This document shows, one piece after another, positions 37,779 to 46,683 of a stretch of DNA of 64,000 nt; position 1 is the first letter of the stretch, and each line of letters opens with the position of its first letter. The notes under the pieces were generated by a model that was not told the DNA's origin, made no database searches, and saw only the letters and a program-made list of their open reading frames with translations. A program made the translations under genes and the position numbers. The stretch lies in the NCBI RefSeq assembly GCF_014697475.1, contig NZ_JACJRV010000001.1:186001-250000 (forward strand), written 5' to 3'. This DNA comes from Nostoc sp. FACHB-152 (GTDB lineage Bacteria > Cyanobacteriota > Cyanobacteriia > Cyanobacteriales > Nostocaceae).

Positions 37779-37893
37779 GTTTTAGGGAATGAAACAGCCC
37801 TGGCCTTAAAAAGAGGGCTAGGGGCGAGCGAATCCTATGCAGCCTCATAAAAAATTGGAATTACGTAGTGATTAAAAGTATTATTTTTACAGA

Positions 37894-38015
37894 TATAGGA
37901 ATCATATTTGATTTGGGAAAAAAATCAGTACGCTCAGACAAGACTTATTTTCTACTCCCTACTCCCCATTCCCTATTTACACAAGTAAATTCCCAAATCA
38001 AACCGGATTCTTATA
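37894..38015. mobile_element. MITE-like element, TATAGGAATC family (copy 1)
   Basis: Left end TATAGGAATCATATTTGATT, right end ATCAAACCGGATTCTTATA: an imperfect inverted repeat of roughly 26 bp that includes TTGATTTGGGAA. Both ends carry TA. The interior (TACTCCCTACTCCCCATTCC) differs from the other copies at 38812-38938 and 38937-39034. Confidence 0.7.
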
Positions 38016-38278
38016 ATTGTCCATTAATCAGCTAAATAATCATTTTTGATTAATATAAATTTTTGACAAAATATAGGCAAATCTTCAATAATTTGATAAT
38101 ATCAGAAAACCGTAGTTTGATTCACAGCATAGGTCTGTAAAACTATCTTGGCATCTACAATACTTAATAACTATCAACTTGCTTATTCAACTCAGGGCTT
38201 CTTAGTTGTTTTTTTATTGACTCCTCAGCATAGCATCTATCTCAATTGACGCTTCAAGTATTCAATTCGGAGACAGAT

Positions 38279-38701
38279 ATGAAAAAGTTAATTCCGTTGC
38301 TCATCAGTGGTATTTTGGTAGTTGGTGCTTTTGGTTGTCAAGAAAGTCATAAAGATGCTGATAAAGCTCCTCAAAATCCCAGTGTAGTTTCACCACTACC
38401 AGTAAAACCAGCTTCTCAGACAACTCCAATTACAGATAAAATCGAAAAAGCAGCAGCAACAAAAAATACTACTGCAACTACAAAATCTGAAGGTGCATTA
38501 AAAACTGAAGTGGTTAAAAAGCTTAAACAAAGCCTACCAAATAATAAATTAGAGGTAGAAGCTAAAGCAGACCAGATATTAATTAAAGGTACAGCCACCT
38601 CACAAGCCGAATTACAAAAAGCAGAAAAATTAGCTAAAGAGGTTGAAGGGGTTACAAGCGTGAAAACAGAAGCTAAAGTGCAACCACCGAATAAAATTTA
38701 A
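38279..38701 (+). CDS. BON-domain lipoprotein
   Basis: The ATG at 38279 gives a signal peptide with lipobox VGAFGC (MKKLIPLLISGILVVGAFGC). A Pro/Thr-rich linker follows, then a BON domain (about residues 70-135: LKTEVVKKLKQSLPNNKLEV, ADQILIKGTATSQAELQKAE, VEGVTSVKTEAKV). BON domains bind membranes or phospholipid in the envelope (compare OsmY). An upstream GGAGACAG is a suitable ribosome site. It is a single-gene unit ended by the hairpin at 38747-38770. Confidence 0.85.
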   Translation: MKKLIPLLISGILVVGAFGCQESHKDADKAPQNPSVVSPLPVKPASQTTPITDKIEKAAATKNTTATTKSEGALKTEVVKKLKQSLPNNKLEVEAKADQILIKGTATSQAELQKAEKLAKEVEGVTSVKTEAKVQPPNKI

Positions 38702-38746
38702 ACCTACAACTAAGCTTTGTTTCCACATTTGAATTATTAATCTTTT

Positions 38747-38770
38747 AGGACTTCAATTTTAGGAAGTCCT
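38747..38770 (+). terminator. Rho-independent terminator of the BON lipoprotein gene
   Basis: AGGACTTC (38747-38754) pairs with GAAGTCCT (38763-38770) over an 8-nt loop, followed by ATTTTTTATTTG. This is a textbook intrinsic terminator 46 bp after the stop. Confidence 0.85.
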
Positions 38771-38811
38771 ATTTTTTATTTGTGTCGGCTGTTGTCAATA
38801 CTGAGAAAATA

Positions 38812-39034
38812 TATAGGAATCTGGCTTGATTACTGAAATACTTGTGTAGCGAGGCAATAGGCAATAGGCAATAGGGAACAGGAAAGAAGGGATAAAGGTA
38901 TACTGAGTTTTTTTCCCAAATCAAATATGAATCCTATATAGGAATCTGGCTTGATTCCTGAACTACTCGTAGAGAGAGGGAACAGGGAATAAAAGTGTAC
39001 TGAGTTTTTTTAGAAATTAACTATGATTTCTATA
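38812..39034. mobile_element. Two tandem TATAGGAATC-family MITE-like copies
   Basis: Copy A (38812-38938) and copy B (38937-39034) share the left end TATAGGAATCTGGCTTGATT and the later motif ACTGAGTTTTTTT, and both end near ATCCTATA / TTTCTATA in inverted orientation. They meet on a shared TA, as if B inserted at the TA of A or the pair arose by duplication. Copy A carries GGCAATA heptamers that copy B lacks. Confidence 0.72.
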
Positions 39035-39094
39035 GTTTACAACTTATTAAATAAAATTATAAATTTTGTGGTTTCTAATATCTATACCTGACTG

Positions 39095-39190
39095 CTATGG
39101 CAATCCGTGTAGGAGATTCAAACAAATGTATTGCCTATTGCCTATTGCCTGCCTCCGTAAGTAGTTTGTAAATCAAATAGGATTGCTATA
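39095..39190. mobile_element. MITE-like element, TATATAGCA family (copy 2)
   Basis: Left end CTATGGCAATCC, right end GGATTGCTATA, with AATCAAATA close to the right end. The interior (TTGCCTATTGCCTGCCTCC) is the reverse complement counterpart of the element at 355-446. About 96 bp. Confidence 0.6.
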
Positions 39191-39340
39191 TATGTATACA
39201 TAAACCTGATAAAGTAAAAAAGTATTGCTGTAAGAAACTACTTTGTGTTTAACAGACATAATTGCTGTACTTTGAGCTATCACAACATTATTGTTGATAT
39301 TTGAAGTAGTTTTGTACATAAGTTTAAATGTGAGGGTATT

Positions 39341-40294
39341 GTGAATATTACAGCTAATTTAAACTACTTATCTAAATTCAGAAGCATAATTAAATATACT
39401 CAGATTGCGATTCCTGCTTTTAGCCTCACTTTAGCAGCAATTATGCCTAGTGTATCTGCTGAGACTGTTATGCAAAAAGTTGCTCGTACAGGAATACTCA
39501 CTGCTGGTACTAGTAAAGATGCACTGCCTTTTGCCTATACCGATAACCAAGGTAATTTAACTGGTTATTCTGTAGATATGTTAATTGTAATCAAACAACA
39601 GTTAGAGAAACAATTAGGCAAAAAAATTCAATTAAAATTAGTCGGCTTGACTCCAGCACAGAGGATTCCGAAAATAGTTAACCGCGAAGTTGATATTGTT
39701 TGCGATGCTAGTAGTTTTACATGGGAACGAGATAAACAAGTTGATTTTTCTGTTAGCTATGGTGTGACTGGTACGCAATTATTGGTGAAATCAGGAAGTA
39801 ATATTGGTTCTGCTGAAACTTTGGTTGGTAAACGAATTGGTGTGCTGGCACAAACTACAAACGAACTCGCAATTAAACGGGCGCAACCTCAAGCTAAATT
39901 GGTGTATTTGAAAAATCGTGCAGAAGGATACGCTGCTTTAGAACAAGGCAAAATAGACGCTTTTGCATCTGATAGCATTTTGTTGGAAGGATGGTTGCAA
40001 AAGGCTAAAAATCCTGATAGTTTTGCGATCGCACCAGATCGTCCTTATTCACGAGAAGGTATTGCTTGCATGGTTCCAGAAAATAATTCTAAATTTCTGG
40101 ATACGGTAAATTATTCGCTGGTCAAGTTTATGCAAGGCTTTGTCAACGGCGAAAAACAATATGTATCGATTTTTGACCGTTGGTTTGGGCCACAAGGCGC
40201 GGTTTTTCTCAATCGAGATTTACGCGATTTAACTGTGGAAACGATGCAATTGGTTATAGAATTTCGTGAGGAAATTCCGAAAAGAGATCTTTAA
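39341..40294 (+). CDS. Amino-acid-type ABC transporter substrate-binding protein
   Basis: It begins with GTG after a GAGGG site. The 317-residue protein has an N-terminal signal segment (about residues 18-40, ending SVSAET). A periplasmic-binding type 2 domain follows: RTGILTAGTSKDALPFAYTD, LTGYSVDMLIVIKQQLEKQL, VDIVCDASSFTWERDKQVDF, VGKRIGVLAQTTNELAIKRA. The family binds polar amino acids outside the plasma membrane. No ABC permease or ATPase gene adjoins it, so it is an orphan binding protein or a sensor. Confidence 0.85.
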   Translation: MNITANLNYLSKFRSIIKYTQIAIPAFSLTLAAIMPSVSAETVMQKVARTGILTAGTSKDALPFAYTDNQGNLTGYSVDMLIVIKQQLEKQLGKKIQLKLVGLTPAQRIPKIVNREVDIVCDASSFTWERDKQVDFSVSYGVTGTQLLVKSGSNIGSAETLVGKRIGVLAQTTNELAIKRAQPQAKLVYLKNRAEGYAALEQGKIDAFASDSILLEGWLQKAKNPDSFAIAPDRPYSREGIACMVPENNSKFLDTVNYSLVKFMQGFVNGEKQYVSIFDRWFGPQGAVFLNRDLRDLTVETMQLVIEFREEIPKRDL

Positions 40295-40305
40295 TAAAGC
40301 CCCTT

Positions 40306-40333
40306 CTCCTGCGGAGACGCTACGCGAACGGGG
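40306..40333. repeat. Nostoc-type interspersed motif
   Basis: The motif TGCGGAGACGCTACGCG, followed by AACGGGG, is (from memory) one of the most repeated intergenic words in Nostoc genomes. It contains a short foldback with GCTACGCG. It lies 12 bp after the solute-binding protein stop. Confidence 0.45.
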
Positions 40334-40467
40334 CGGGTGTGGGGTGTAGGGAATTGAGAGAAAACTTTTGTTCTGGGTCTGAAGCGCAGTTTAACTTGAT
40401 TTTTTCTTAGTCCATGCACGTAGACTTTTCTTCTTCCCACTCCCCACTCCCAATTCCCCACTCCCCA

Positions 40468-42474
40468 CTATTCAATGTGTGCTAGAACTTGCGCTTTACT
40501 CAATTCATGTACTAAACGATGTGCTTGGTGCTTGTAGAGAGGATATTGTAGGGTGGCTGGTAGTTGATTCATTAAAGTTCTAGCTAGATGCATATCACAA
40601 CCAGTCACCCGTGAAATCACTGCTGCGCCTTCAAATGCGGCTTCTGGTGAGTTAACTCTTTTTATTCGCACTAGCAATTGACCTGGAGTGATGAGTCCCC
40701 GTTCTACTCGTTGCAGTCCTTCGATGGTGGCTAATACCACTAAGCGATCGCCTACAACTAGTTTGATATCATCAGAAGGCATCAATTTAGATGTGTATTG
40801 ATTAACCTTCATGTGTAAAATTGGTACTACTCCATAGCCATAGGCAACATCAGCAAGTAATTTTCCATTTAGATTATCGTCAGCTGCAATTTGATATTCG
40901 GTAACTAGCGTAGTTTGGTTATCCAAGCGAAACAAATTCAAGATATTTTCTCCAAATGCAGCCCCCGCAAATGCTTCGGCGGCTAAGGCATAAACCCCTA
41001 AAACTCTGGCATAAGGTAATAGTCGTGCTACATTTTCACTGAACCGGGGGTCAAAGGTACGAATTACCAAATTGGCTTGAGGGTTAACAGTCTTTGCTTT
41101 CAAGGCAATTTCTAAATTTGCCACTTCATCATCAGTAAGCACAATGACGCTTTTTGCGCTTTGAAGATTGACTTTAGTTAAAGCGTTGTTGATGTTTCCT
41201 ACAACTAAAGGCATTTGGGGTAATATTCCTGGTTCTAAGTCTTTAGTATGCACGCCTACCAAAGGTTGTCTCAGTTCTTGCAATAGCTGTGCAACTCTTA
41301 GACCTACTCTACCTATACCAATTAACACTACATGATCTAATTTCGGTACAGGAGGACGACCTTTAGAAAACTGGAATCTAGTCGATAACAGGCGTTCTGT
41401 CATCACAGCATAAATAATGCCGACAAAAATAGTCCCGGCTACACTCATACTGATACTAAATAAATACAGCCACCAAGGAACTGGATAAGATTTTTCTTGT
41501 AGTGTAAAAGATATTTCTTCTTGTCCAAATAAATCACCGTAGCCGCCGAGACTCAAAACTAAGGCAACATTAAAAGCATTTTGCCAAGCGATTTGGGGAT
41601 ACTGTAATTTGTACAGCAGTGTGCCACAGAGAAACAAACTTACAATCACAATACCAGCCGCAAAGGCCACACGCCTTGTTTGGCTACTTTCTGCCCAAAA
41701 CTGAGTTAACTTCTGGCTGAGATTTTGCCATGTCATCTTTGCAAAGATATTAAGCCAGCTTTGCCTACTGTTGTTAACATACCTTGTTTGTCGAGCAACT
41801 AAATTTTCATTGACATCAATATAGACAACTGTATCGCCAGGAAGGACTTGAGCATCCGGTTGCCATTGATAAAAACCTTTGAGTAGATGTTGGCTGGCTC
41901 TAGTATGGATAAGTACTCGTCGCTGAGAACTGTTGATTTCAGACAAAGGACAATTACACCAACGATGACAACTATCAATTGATAGGCTAATTACTCGCAA
42001 TAAGCGGTTTTCTAAAGTAAAAAACCCTCTAGTTTCACTACTTAATGCGGCGAGGGCAAAGCTGTTAGCTGGTAACTGGGTAGCTTCAAAGGCAACAAAA
42101 TTGCCTAAATTTTCCGCTAGTAATTCATTAAGATTATCTTGGGCGGAACGAATTACTAAGCGAACATTTGGATTGAGCGATCGCGCCGCAAATGCTACAG
42201 CTATATTCACACGCTCATCACTTGTTACAATCAAAATTGCCCGACACTGTTTAATTCCTGCCTGTTCTAATATTTTAGGTTGGCGACAATCACCAATCAC
42301 TAGTTCGTCTATCAAATCAGGTAATTCAGGAATTTCCCAATTTTGAATTTTTACCTCCTCAATTGCATTTACCTTAACTCCAAATTCCTTTAACGCAGAT
42401 ACACAATATTGACCTAAACTACCCAGTCCACAAACTAAGAACAAGTTCGGATCTATTGTTGTATTTTGTGTCAT
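40468..42474 (-). CDS. K+ channel-like protein with two RCK (TrkA) modules
   Basis: The 668 residues run as an N-terminal Rossmann RCK domain (LFLVCGLGSLGQYCVSALKE), a TrkA_C-type part (about 170-220), a membrane helix (about 268-290), a pore loop VLSLGGYGDLFGQEE resembling the TVGYGD filter, a second membrane helix (about 340-360), then a second RCK domain (HVVLIGIGRVGLRVAQLLQE) and TrkA_C (GKLLADVAYGYGVVPILHMK). This is an RCK-2TM-RCK ion channel arrangement. GYGD suggests K+ selectivity, although the first residue differs. It is a single-gene unit. Confidence 0.8.
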   Translation of the reverse strand: MTQNTTIDPNLFLVCGLGSLGQYCVSALKEFGVKVNAIEEVKIQNWEIPELPDLIDELVIGDCRQPKILEQAGIKQCRAILIVTSDERVNIAVAFAARSLNPNVRLVIRSAQDNLNELLAENLGNFVAFEATQLPANSFALAALSSETRGFFTLENRLLRVISLSIDSCHRWCNCPLSEINSSQRRVLIHTRASQHLLKGFYQWQPDAQVLPGDTVVYIDVNENLVARQTRYVNNSRQSWLNIFAKMTWQNLSQKLTQFWAESSQTRRVAFAAGIVIVSLFLCGTLLYKLQYPQIAWQNAFNVALVLSLGGYGDLFGQEEISFTLQEKSYPVPWWLYLFSISMSVAGTIFVGIIYAVMTERLLSTRFQFSKGRPPVPKLDHVVLIGIGRVGLRVAQLLQELRQPLVGVHTKDLEPGILPQMPLVVGNINNALTKVNLQSAKSVIVLTDDEVANLEIALKAKTVNPQANLVIRTFDPRFSENVARLLPYARVLGVYALAAEAFAGAAFGENILNLFRLDNQTTLVTEYQIAADDNLNGKLLADVAYGYGVVPILHMKVNQYTSKLMPSDDIKLVVGDRLVVLATIEGLQRVERGLITPGQLLVRIKRVNSPEAAFEGAAVISRVTGCDMHLARTLMNQLPATLQYPLYKHQAHRLVHELSKAQVLAHIE

Positions 42475-42592
42475 ATTTTGATAATAGTCAGACGATTGTA
42501 ATTGTCTTTACCTTTGTTCTGATTGTGAAAGCTGGATGATTTGCTGTGAGCCATGTATTAAGCGATCACAATTGCTTTATTGTATTTCACAA

Positions 42593-42623
42593 GATCCCCG
42601 ACTTCTTAAATAAGTCGGGGATC
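42593..42623. repeat. Dispersed hairpin repeat, copy 3
   Basis: Arms GATCCCCGACTTCTTA and TAAGTCGGGGATC pair almost perfectly. Its flank TGAGCC matches that of copy 1. It lies between the two minus-strand genes at 42474 and 42672 and may help to end the glycosyltransferase transcript. Confidence 0.75.
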
Positions 42624-42671
42624 TGAGCCTCTCGAATTATCCTAAACCAAATAATTTAGAAATTACAGGTA

Positions 42672-43868
42672 CTAATTCTCAGACATCCTTTTTGCGATCG
42701 CATTTTTGTAAATAGCCATCAACTCTTTGTAATTGCCTGCTGAACTGTATTTCGATTCATAAACCAACCGGGTATTTTTCCCCATAGCTTCTAAAATTTC
42801 AGGGTGATTAATTGCCCAGTTGATTTTATCAGCAAAATCTTGAGTATTTCCCAATTCAAAATGTAAACCCGTCACCTTATCTTCAACTATTTCCTTCATA
42901 CTTCCTAATTTGGAAACTACTACAGGTAAACCCGCAGCAAATGCCTCTGCTATTGTTGAAGGAAATCCTTCATACCAAATTGAAGGAAACAATAAAAGTT
43001 TGGCATTCCTCATTAATTTCATGACTGTTGATTCATCTTTAAAGCCTAAAAATTCAATCAAATTATCATAGCCAGCTTGCTTGACTTTTTGTTCCAAAGC
43101 TTGACGCAACGGCCCATCACCAACAATTTTTAGAGGCATAGACATTTTATGTTGGATATAAGTATCAATCAGAAAAAAAATTCCTTTTTCTTCTGATAAT
43201 CTGCCAACAAACAACAAATATTCTTGACCCTGATTATCTAACCCTAAAGTGTTAAGAGGAAAAACAAAGTGTGGTTTAATGTGAATTTTTTCTGCTGGTA
43301 GCCCTGCCTGAATCATTTTCTGTTTTTGAAATTGACTCAAAGCAATATAAGCATCCACTTTTTTGTGCCAAGTACCCCGCAATTTATGCAAAGTAGTCAT
43401 TGTAGCTACAACTAAGCTTTGCAGACGAGAATTACGATAGCAACCATGTACAACACCAGGTAACGGAATTAATTTACCAATGCAATCTTCACAAACTTTG
43501 CCATCTCGAAGCGGTATTGCTTTGGGACAAGCAAGGCGATAATTATGCAGAGTTTGCACAACAGGTACGCCCGCACGATAACAAGCATCATATACAGATG
43601 GAGAAAATAGGGGAAAAAAGTTATGTACGTGGACAATATCAGGGCGAAAGCGGTCAATTTCTGCTTGGACTCTTTTCTTGGCTGCAAAAGAATATATAGC
43701 ACCGCCAGCTGCAACTAATGTATCCCAAATATTGCCTATTCTATGATTATCTTCTTCCAAAAGAACTACATTATGCCCATTTGCTTCTAAAAGCCTTTTT
43801 TCTGCTTGGACTACCCTGTCTTCACCACCTGCAAGTCGGTAGCGATTATGCAAAATTAACAGCTTCAT
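42672..43868 (-). CDS. Glycosyltransferase, GT4 family
   Basis: I use the ATG at 43868 (MKLLILHNRYRLAGGEDRVV), giving 398 residues. A GT-B fold is indicated by the N-terminal donor region and the C-terminal motif IWYEGFPSTIAEAFAAGLPV with the GT4 EGFPST-type sugar nucleotide site (LFVGRLSEEKGIFFLIDTY earlier). A Cys-rich insert (DGKVCEDCIGKLIPLPGVVH, then GCYRN) occurs in related capsule GTs. It is 90 bp from the next GT on the same strand and likely part of a three-gene polysaccharide set. Confidence 0.88.
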   Translation of the reverse strand: MKLLILHNRYRLAGGEDRVVQAEKRLLEANGHNVVLLEEDNHRIGNIWDTLVAAGGAIYSFAAKKRVQAEIDRFRPDIVHVHNFFPLFSPSVYDACYRAGVPVVQTLHNYRLACPKAIPLRDGKVCEDCIGKLIPLPGVVHGCYRNSRLQSLVVATMTTLHKLRGTWHKKVDAYIALSQFQKQKMIQAGLPAEKIHIKPHFVFPLNTLGLDNQGQEYLLFVGRLSEEKGIFFLIDTYIQHKMSMPLKIVGDGPLRQALEQKVKQAGYDNLIEFLGFKDESTVMKLMRNAKLLLFPSIWYEGFPSTIAEAFAAGLPVVVSKLGSMKEIVEDKVTGLHFELGNTQDFADKINWAINHPEILEAMGKNTRLVYESKYSSAGNYKELMAIYKNAIAKRMSEN

Positions 43869-43958
43869 GCTTATGTCTATAACTGGTAGATGATATAGAT
43901 AGTCTACAGAGTAGGTAATCACAATTAAGCAAAGCAAAAGCAGATGGCAATAAATTAT

Positions 43959-45194
43959 TTATTGCTGATTACCCACATCTTGATAGCATTGAGACATAAA
44001 AGAACCTTTAAGTTCCCAACTAAAAATATCTCTTACCCTTTTTTGCCCAGCTTGACCCATACGTAATCTTAAATCCGCATCTTTCGCTAAACATATCATT
44101 GCTTGGGCAATATTATTTACTACTTTCTCAGGTGTACTTGCCGGAATTTTAAAGCCAGTTTCTTCTGTCACCTGAACTGCTGGGCCTCCTACATTCAAGC
44201 AAATTACTGGAATACCTGCTGCCATTGCTTCTAAACAGACTAATCCTCCAGAATCATGTAAGCTGGGGTGAATTAGTGTGTAGCATTCAGCTATTTTAGT
44301 TAAAGTTTCATTACGAGATAAATTACCCCAAAATTTTACTTGTTTCCTAATACCTAATTCTTGGGTAATATTTTCTAGATTTTGTTTTTCGCATCCTTCG
44401 CCAATAATCCAATACTCAGAATTAGGTAGCTTTGCTTGGGCAAATGCTGCTAATCCTAGATGGAATCCTTTCCAAGATATCAGTCTACCTACACTAATAA
44501 ATCTAACTGGGGATAGATTAGATTTAATGTCCTTGCTCAGGCTAACGAATTCTTCTTGAGATATGCCCAACTGAGAATATAATTGTACATTTTTGGCTCC
44601 TAATTGGCGTAACCTACAAGCAGTCTCCTCTGTAGTTGCCCAAGCTAAAACACTCCTTTTTGCAGCCAAGCGAACAGAAGGATCGTACTCTCCTATTGAG
44701 CGAGCTATGCTGCGAAAAAACTCATAAACTTTGCCATATAAACTTAAGCTTTGCCAAAAGTTTGAGGGAATTAACTCCCCACCTCCCACAGGCCCCCAGA
44801 TAAAAGGAATGGGTAATAAACAAAGAAAGCAAGGACTAGTATATTTAACATAAGTTACATGATGTAAAATATCAAATTTAATTTTTTTATGCAGCGAACA
44901 ACTAACAAAATAGGCTTTTATTTGCCAAAGATAATAATGAATATAAACCCATTTTTGAGTATGTTTTCCTTGGTGGTTCCAATTTATTTGGAAATCGAAA
45001 GGGTCTAAATAAATGAAGTTAAGTTGAGATTGAGGGTTACGTGCTAATTCGGTTTCAATAGCTGGGCGATGACAGTGAGATGTCAAAACCCAAACATGAT
45101 GATATTTACTCACTTCTCTCACAACATTCCAGCCTACTCCTGGTTCAGAACCTTGACCTGGTTCACAGGCGTAGGCAGAAATTAGAATTTTCAT
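43959..45194 (-). CDS. Glycosyltransferase, GT4 family
   Basis: This 411-residue GT-B enzyme begins MKILISAYACEPGQGSEPGV, a start shared with cyanobacterial EPS glycosyltransferases. The C-terminal acceptor/donor motif is LIHPSLHDSGGLVCLEAMAA with the ExxxE-like Glu, and FISVGRLISWKGFHLGLAAF precedes it. It likely builds an exopolysaccharide or glycolipid. It shares direction and spacing with the downstream GT (43868) and the WecB/TagA/CpsF gene (45373). Confidence 0.88.
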   Translation of the reverse strand: MKILISAYACEPGQGSEPGVGWNVVREVSKYHHVWVLTSHCHRPAIETELARNPQSQLNFIYLDPFDFQINWNHQGKHTQKWVYIHYYLWQIKAYFVSCSLHKKIKFDILHHVTYVKYTSPCFLCLLPIPFIWGPVGGGELIPSNFWQSLSLYGKVYEFFRSIARSIGEYDPSVRLAAKRSVLAWATTEETACRLRQLGAKNVQLYSQLGISQEEFVSLSKDIKSNLSPVRFISVGRLISWKGFHLGLAAFAQAKLPNSEYWIIGEGCEKQNLENITQELGIRKQVKFWGNLSRNETLTKIAECYTLIHPSLHDSGGLVCLEAMAAGIPVICLNVGGPAVQVTEETGFKIPASTPEKVVNNIAQAMICLAKDADLRLRMGQAGQKRVRDIFSWELKGSFMSQCYQDVGNQQ

Positions 45195-45294
45195 ACGATT
45201 TAATTTAGTAGCTTTTAAAAATAAAATAATGTGTTCATAAAAGCTATTATTCTTGAAACATTTTCGCCAAGTTCTACAACAGCTATACTGATAA

Positions 45295-45335
45295 AAATAT
45301 TACAGCTAATAATGAAGCTTTAAGCTGTAATATTT
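45295..45335 (-). terminator. Intrinsic terminator after the WecB/TagA/CpsF gene
   Basis: Arms AAATATTACAGCT (45295-45307) and AGCTGTAATATTT (45323-45335) are perfect over 13 bp with a 15-nt loop. Read on the minus strand, a T-run (TTTTTATC) follows. It lies between the stop at 45373 and the start at 45194 of the next minus-strand gene. Confidence 0.75.
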
Positions 45336-45372
45336 GGGAAAAAGTTATAGATTGATGATTCAAGAAGGTTGT

Positions 45373-46173
45373 TTAATCGCCAGTCGTGTGAATAAATACA
45401 CCAGAGATACTATTACGATTAGATAACAACTGCCTAGTCGCCAACCAAATAAAAGCTGGAATTGTTGTTGTATAACGCCGCCAAAGCCTACGCGGCTCTT
45501 GCATCCAACGGTAAAACCATTCTAGCCCTAAGTCACGTACTAGACGGGGTGCGCGTTTCTGTATTCCGGCATAGACAGGGAAAACCCCACCCACTCCTAC
45601 CATGACTGCCTGAATTTTACCTTTATGTTTAATCATCCACTTCTCTTGTTTTGGACACCCTAGAGATACCCAGACTATACCAGCACCACTAGAGTTGATT
45701 TCGTTAATTAAAGGTTTGTCTTCAATTTCTCTAAGTGGGCAGAAGGGTAAGGGTTCCATTCCCGCTATTTTTAATTTCGGAAATTCCTGTTTTAATTTTG
45801 TGTGTATTTTGTCAAGAATTTCTTTCTTTGAACCGACAAAGAAAACACTAATATTATGTGTTTGTGCGTGTTGACATACCTCAAGAAAAATATCCATTCC
45901 GGCCACACGATCTTGACAACGTACCCCCATGTGGCGCATCATCCACACCAACGGCATACCATCAGGAGTAACTATATCTGAATTTTGGAGTCTGTTTGCA
46001 AATTCGGGATTCCAGTGAGCCTCCATGAGCATATGTACATTTGCTACACATACTGTTTTACTTTGTCGAGACATCCCCCATTTGAGTATTGTTTGTATCT
46101 GATCCTCAAAACGTAAGGCTGTAATAGGGAAATCAAGCACTCTTTGAGTGGGCAGAAACACCTTTCCTACCAT
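45373..46173 (-). CDS. WecB/TagA/CpsF-family glycosyltransferase
   Basis: The 266-residue GT26 enzyme has the family landmarks: AHWNPEFANRLQNSDIVTPD followed by GMPLVWMMRHMG (Thr-Pro-Asp-Gly catalytic region), VWVSLGCPKQEKWM, VGGVFPVYAG and LEWFYRWMQEPRRLWRRYT at the end. GT26 enzymes transfer ManNAc-A, GlcNAc or similar residues onto lipid-linked carriers for polysaccharide. The start is the ATG at 46173 (MVGKVFLPTQRVLDFPIT). Upstream is a long gene-free AT-rich region. Confidence 0.9.
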   Translation of the reverse strand: MVGKVFLPTQRVLDFPITALRFEDQIQTILKWGMSRQSKTVCVANVHMLMEAHWNPEFANRLQNSDIVTPDGMPLVWMMRHMGVRCQDRVAGMDIFLEVCQHAQTHNISVFFVGSKKEILDKIHTKLKQEFPKLKIAGMEPLPFCPLREIEDKPLINEINSSGAGIVWVSLGCPKQEKWMIKHKGKIQAVMVGVGGVFPVYAGIQKRAPRLVRDLGLEWFYRWMQEPRRLWRRYTTTIPAFIWLATRQLLSNRNSISGVFIHTTGD

Positions 46174-46683
46174 AGCTTACTCCTTGTATCCAAGATAGGC
46201 AGTGACAGATTATTTCTGGCACTCTCAATCTTTGAATGAAACAATTATCTGAATATTAACTTTGATTTAAGGTTAGATCATTTTTACTTAAAAACACATG
46301 GTTATAAAATACTTTGTTCAGTAATTTTACTATTTACTTATTGTACTTGAACCATTAAAACTGGCTCTTAGCTTACTAGCTTAACAAACTTTATTTAAAT
46401 ATTAATGCTTAACTTTATAATTCCCTTATAATATTTAGTGATTTGTTTACACTAGCATTACATTTATACTTAGCTGATTTTATGTAGTTGTATATGTTAC
46501 ATAAGTAAATATAATACAGCGTTTCTCAGTTTTGTGCAGTACATATTTCAAGGGTAGAGAGGTTAGAGGCTAGGGGCTAGAGGCTAGAAAAATGCTGTAT
46601 GTAATCCAATAAGATTTCCAAACTTATTCATCCAGAGGTTTTAGTAGATTCACTATGTAGCAACTGTCTAGATGAAATGAGAA
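46174..46683. other. AT-rich intergenic region upstream of the glycosyltransferase genes
   Basis: No gene is seen in these 510 bp. A tandem GA-rich word (GAGGCTAGGGGCTAGAGGCTAG, 18-22 bp scale, 46562-46588) is the only repeat. The promoter of the 45373-46173 gene should be in the first 100 bp. Confidence 0.45.

Larger units (their letters stand above)
37561..38278. other. Intergenic region with two MITE-like elements
   Basis: No gene is supported. The region holds a MITE with a 10-bp target duplication at 37645-37788 and a TATAGGAATC-type element at 37894-38015. The remainder is AT-rich leader of the BON lipoprotein gene. Confidence 0.6.
38702..39340. other. Intergenic region with tandem MITE-like copies
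   Basis: The 639 bp without a gene hold the terminator at 38747-38770, two tandem TATAGGAATC-family elements (38812-38938 and 38937-39034) and one TATATAGCA-family element (39095-39190). The rest is the leader of the solute-binding protein gene. Confidence 0.6.
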
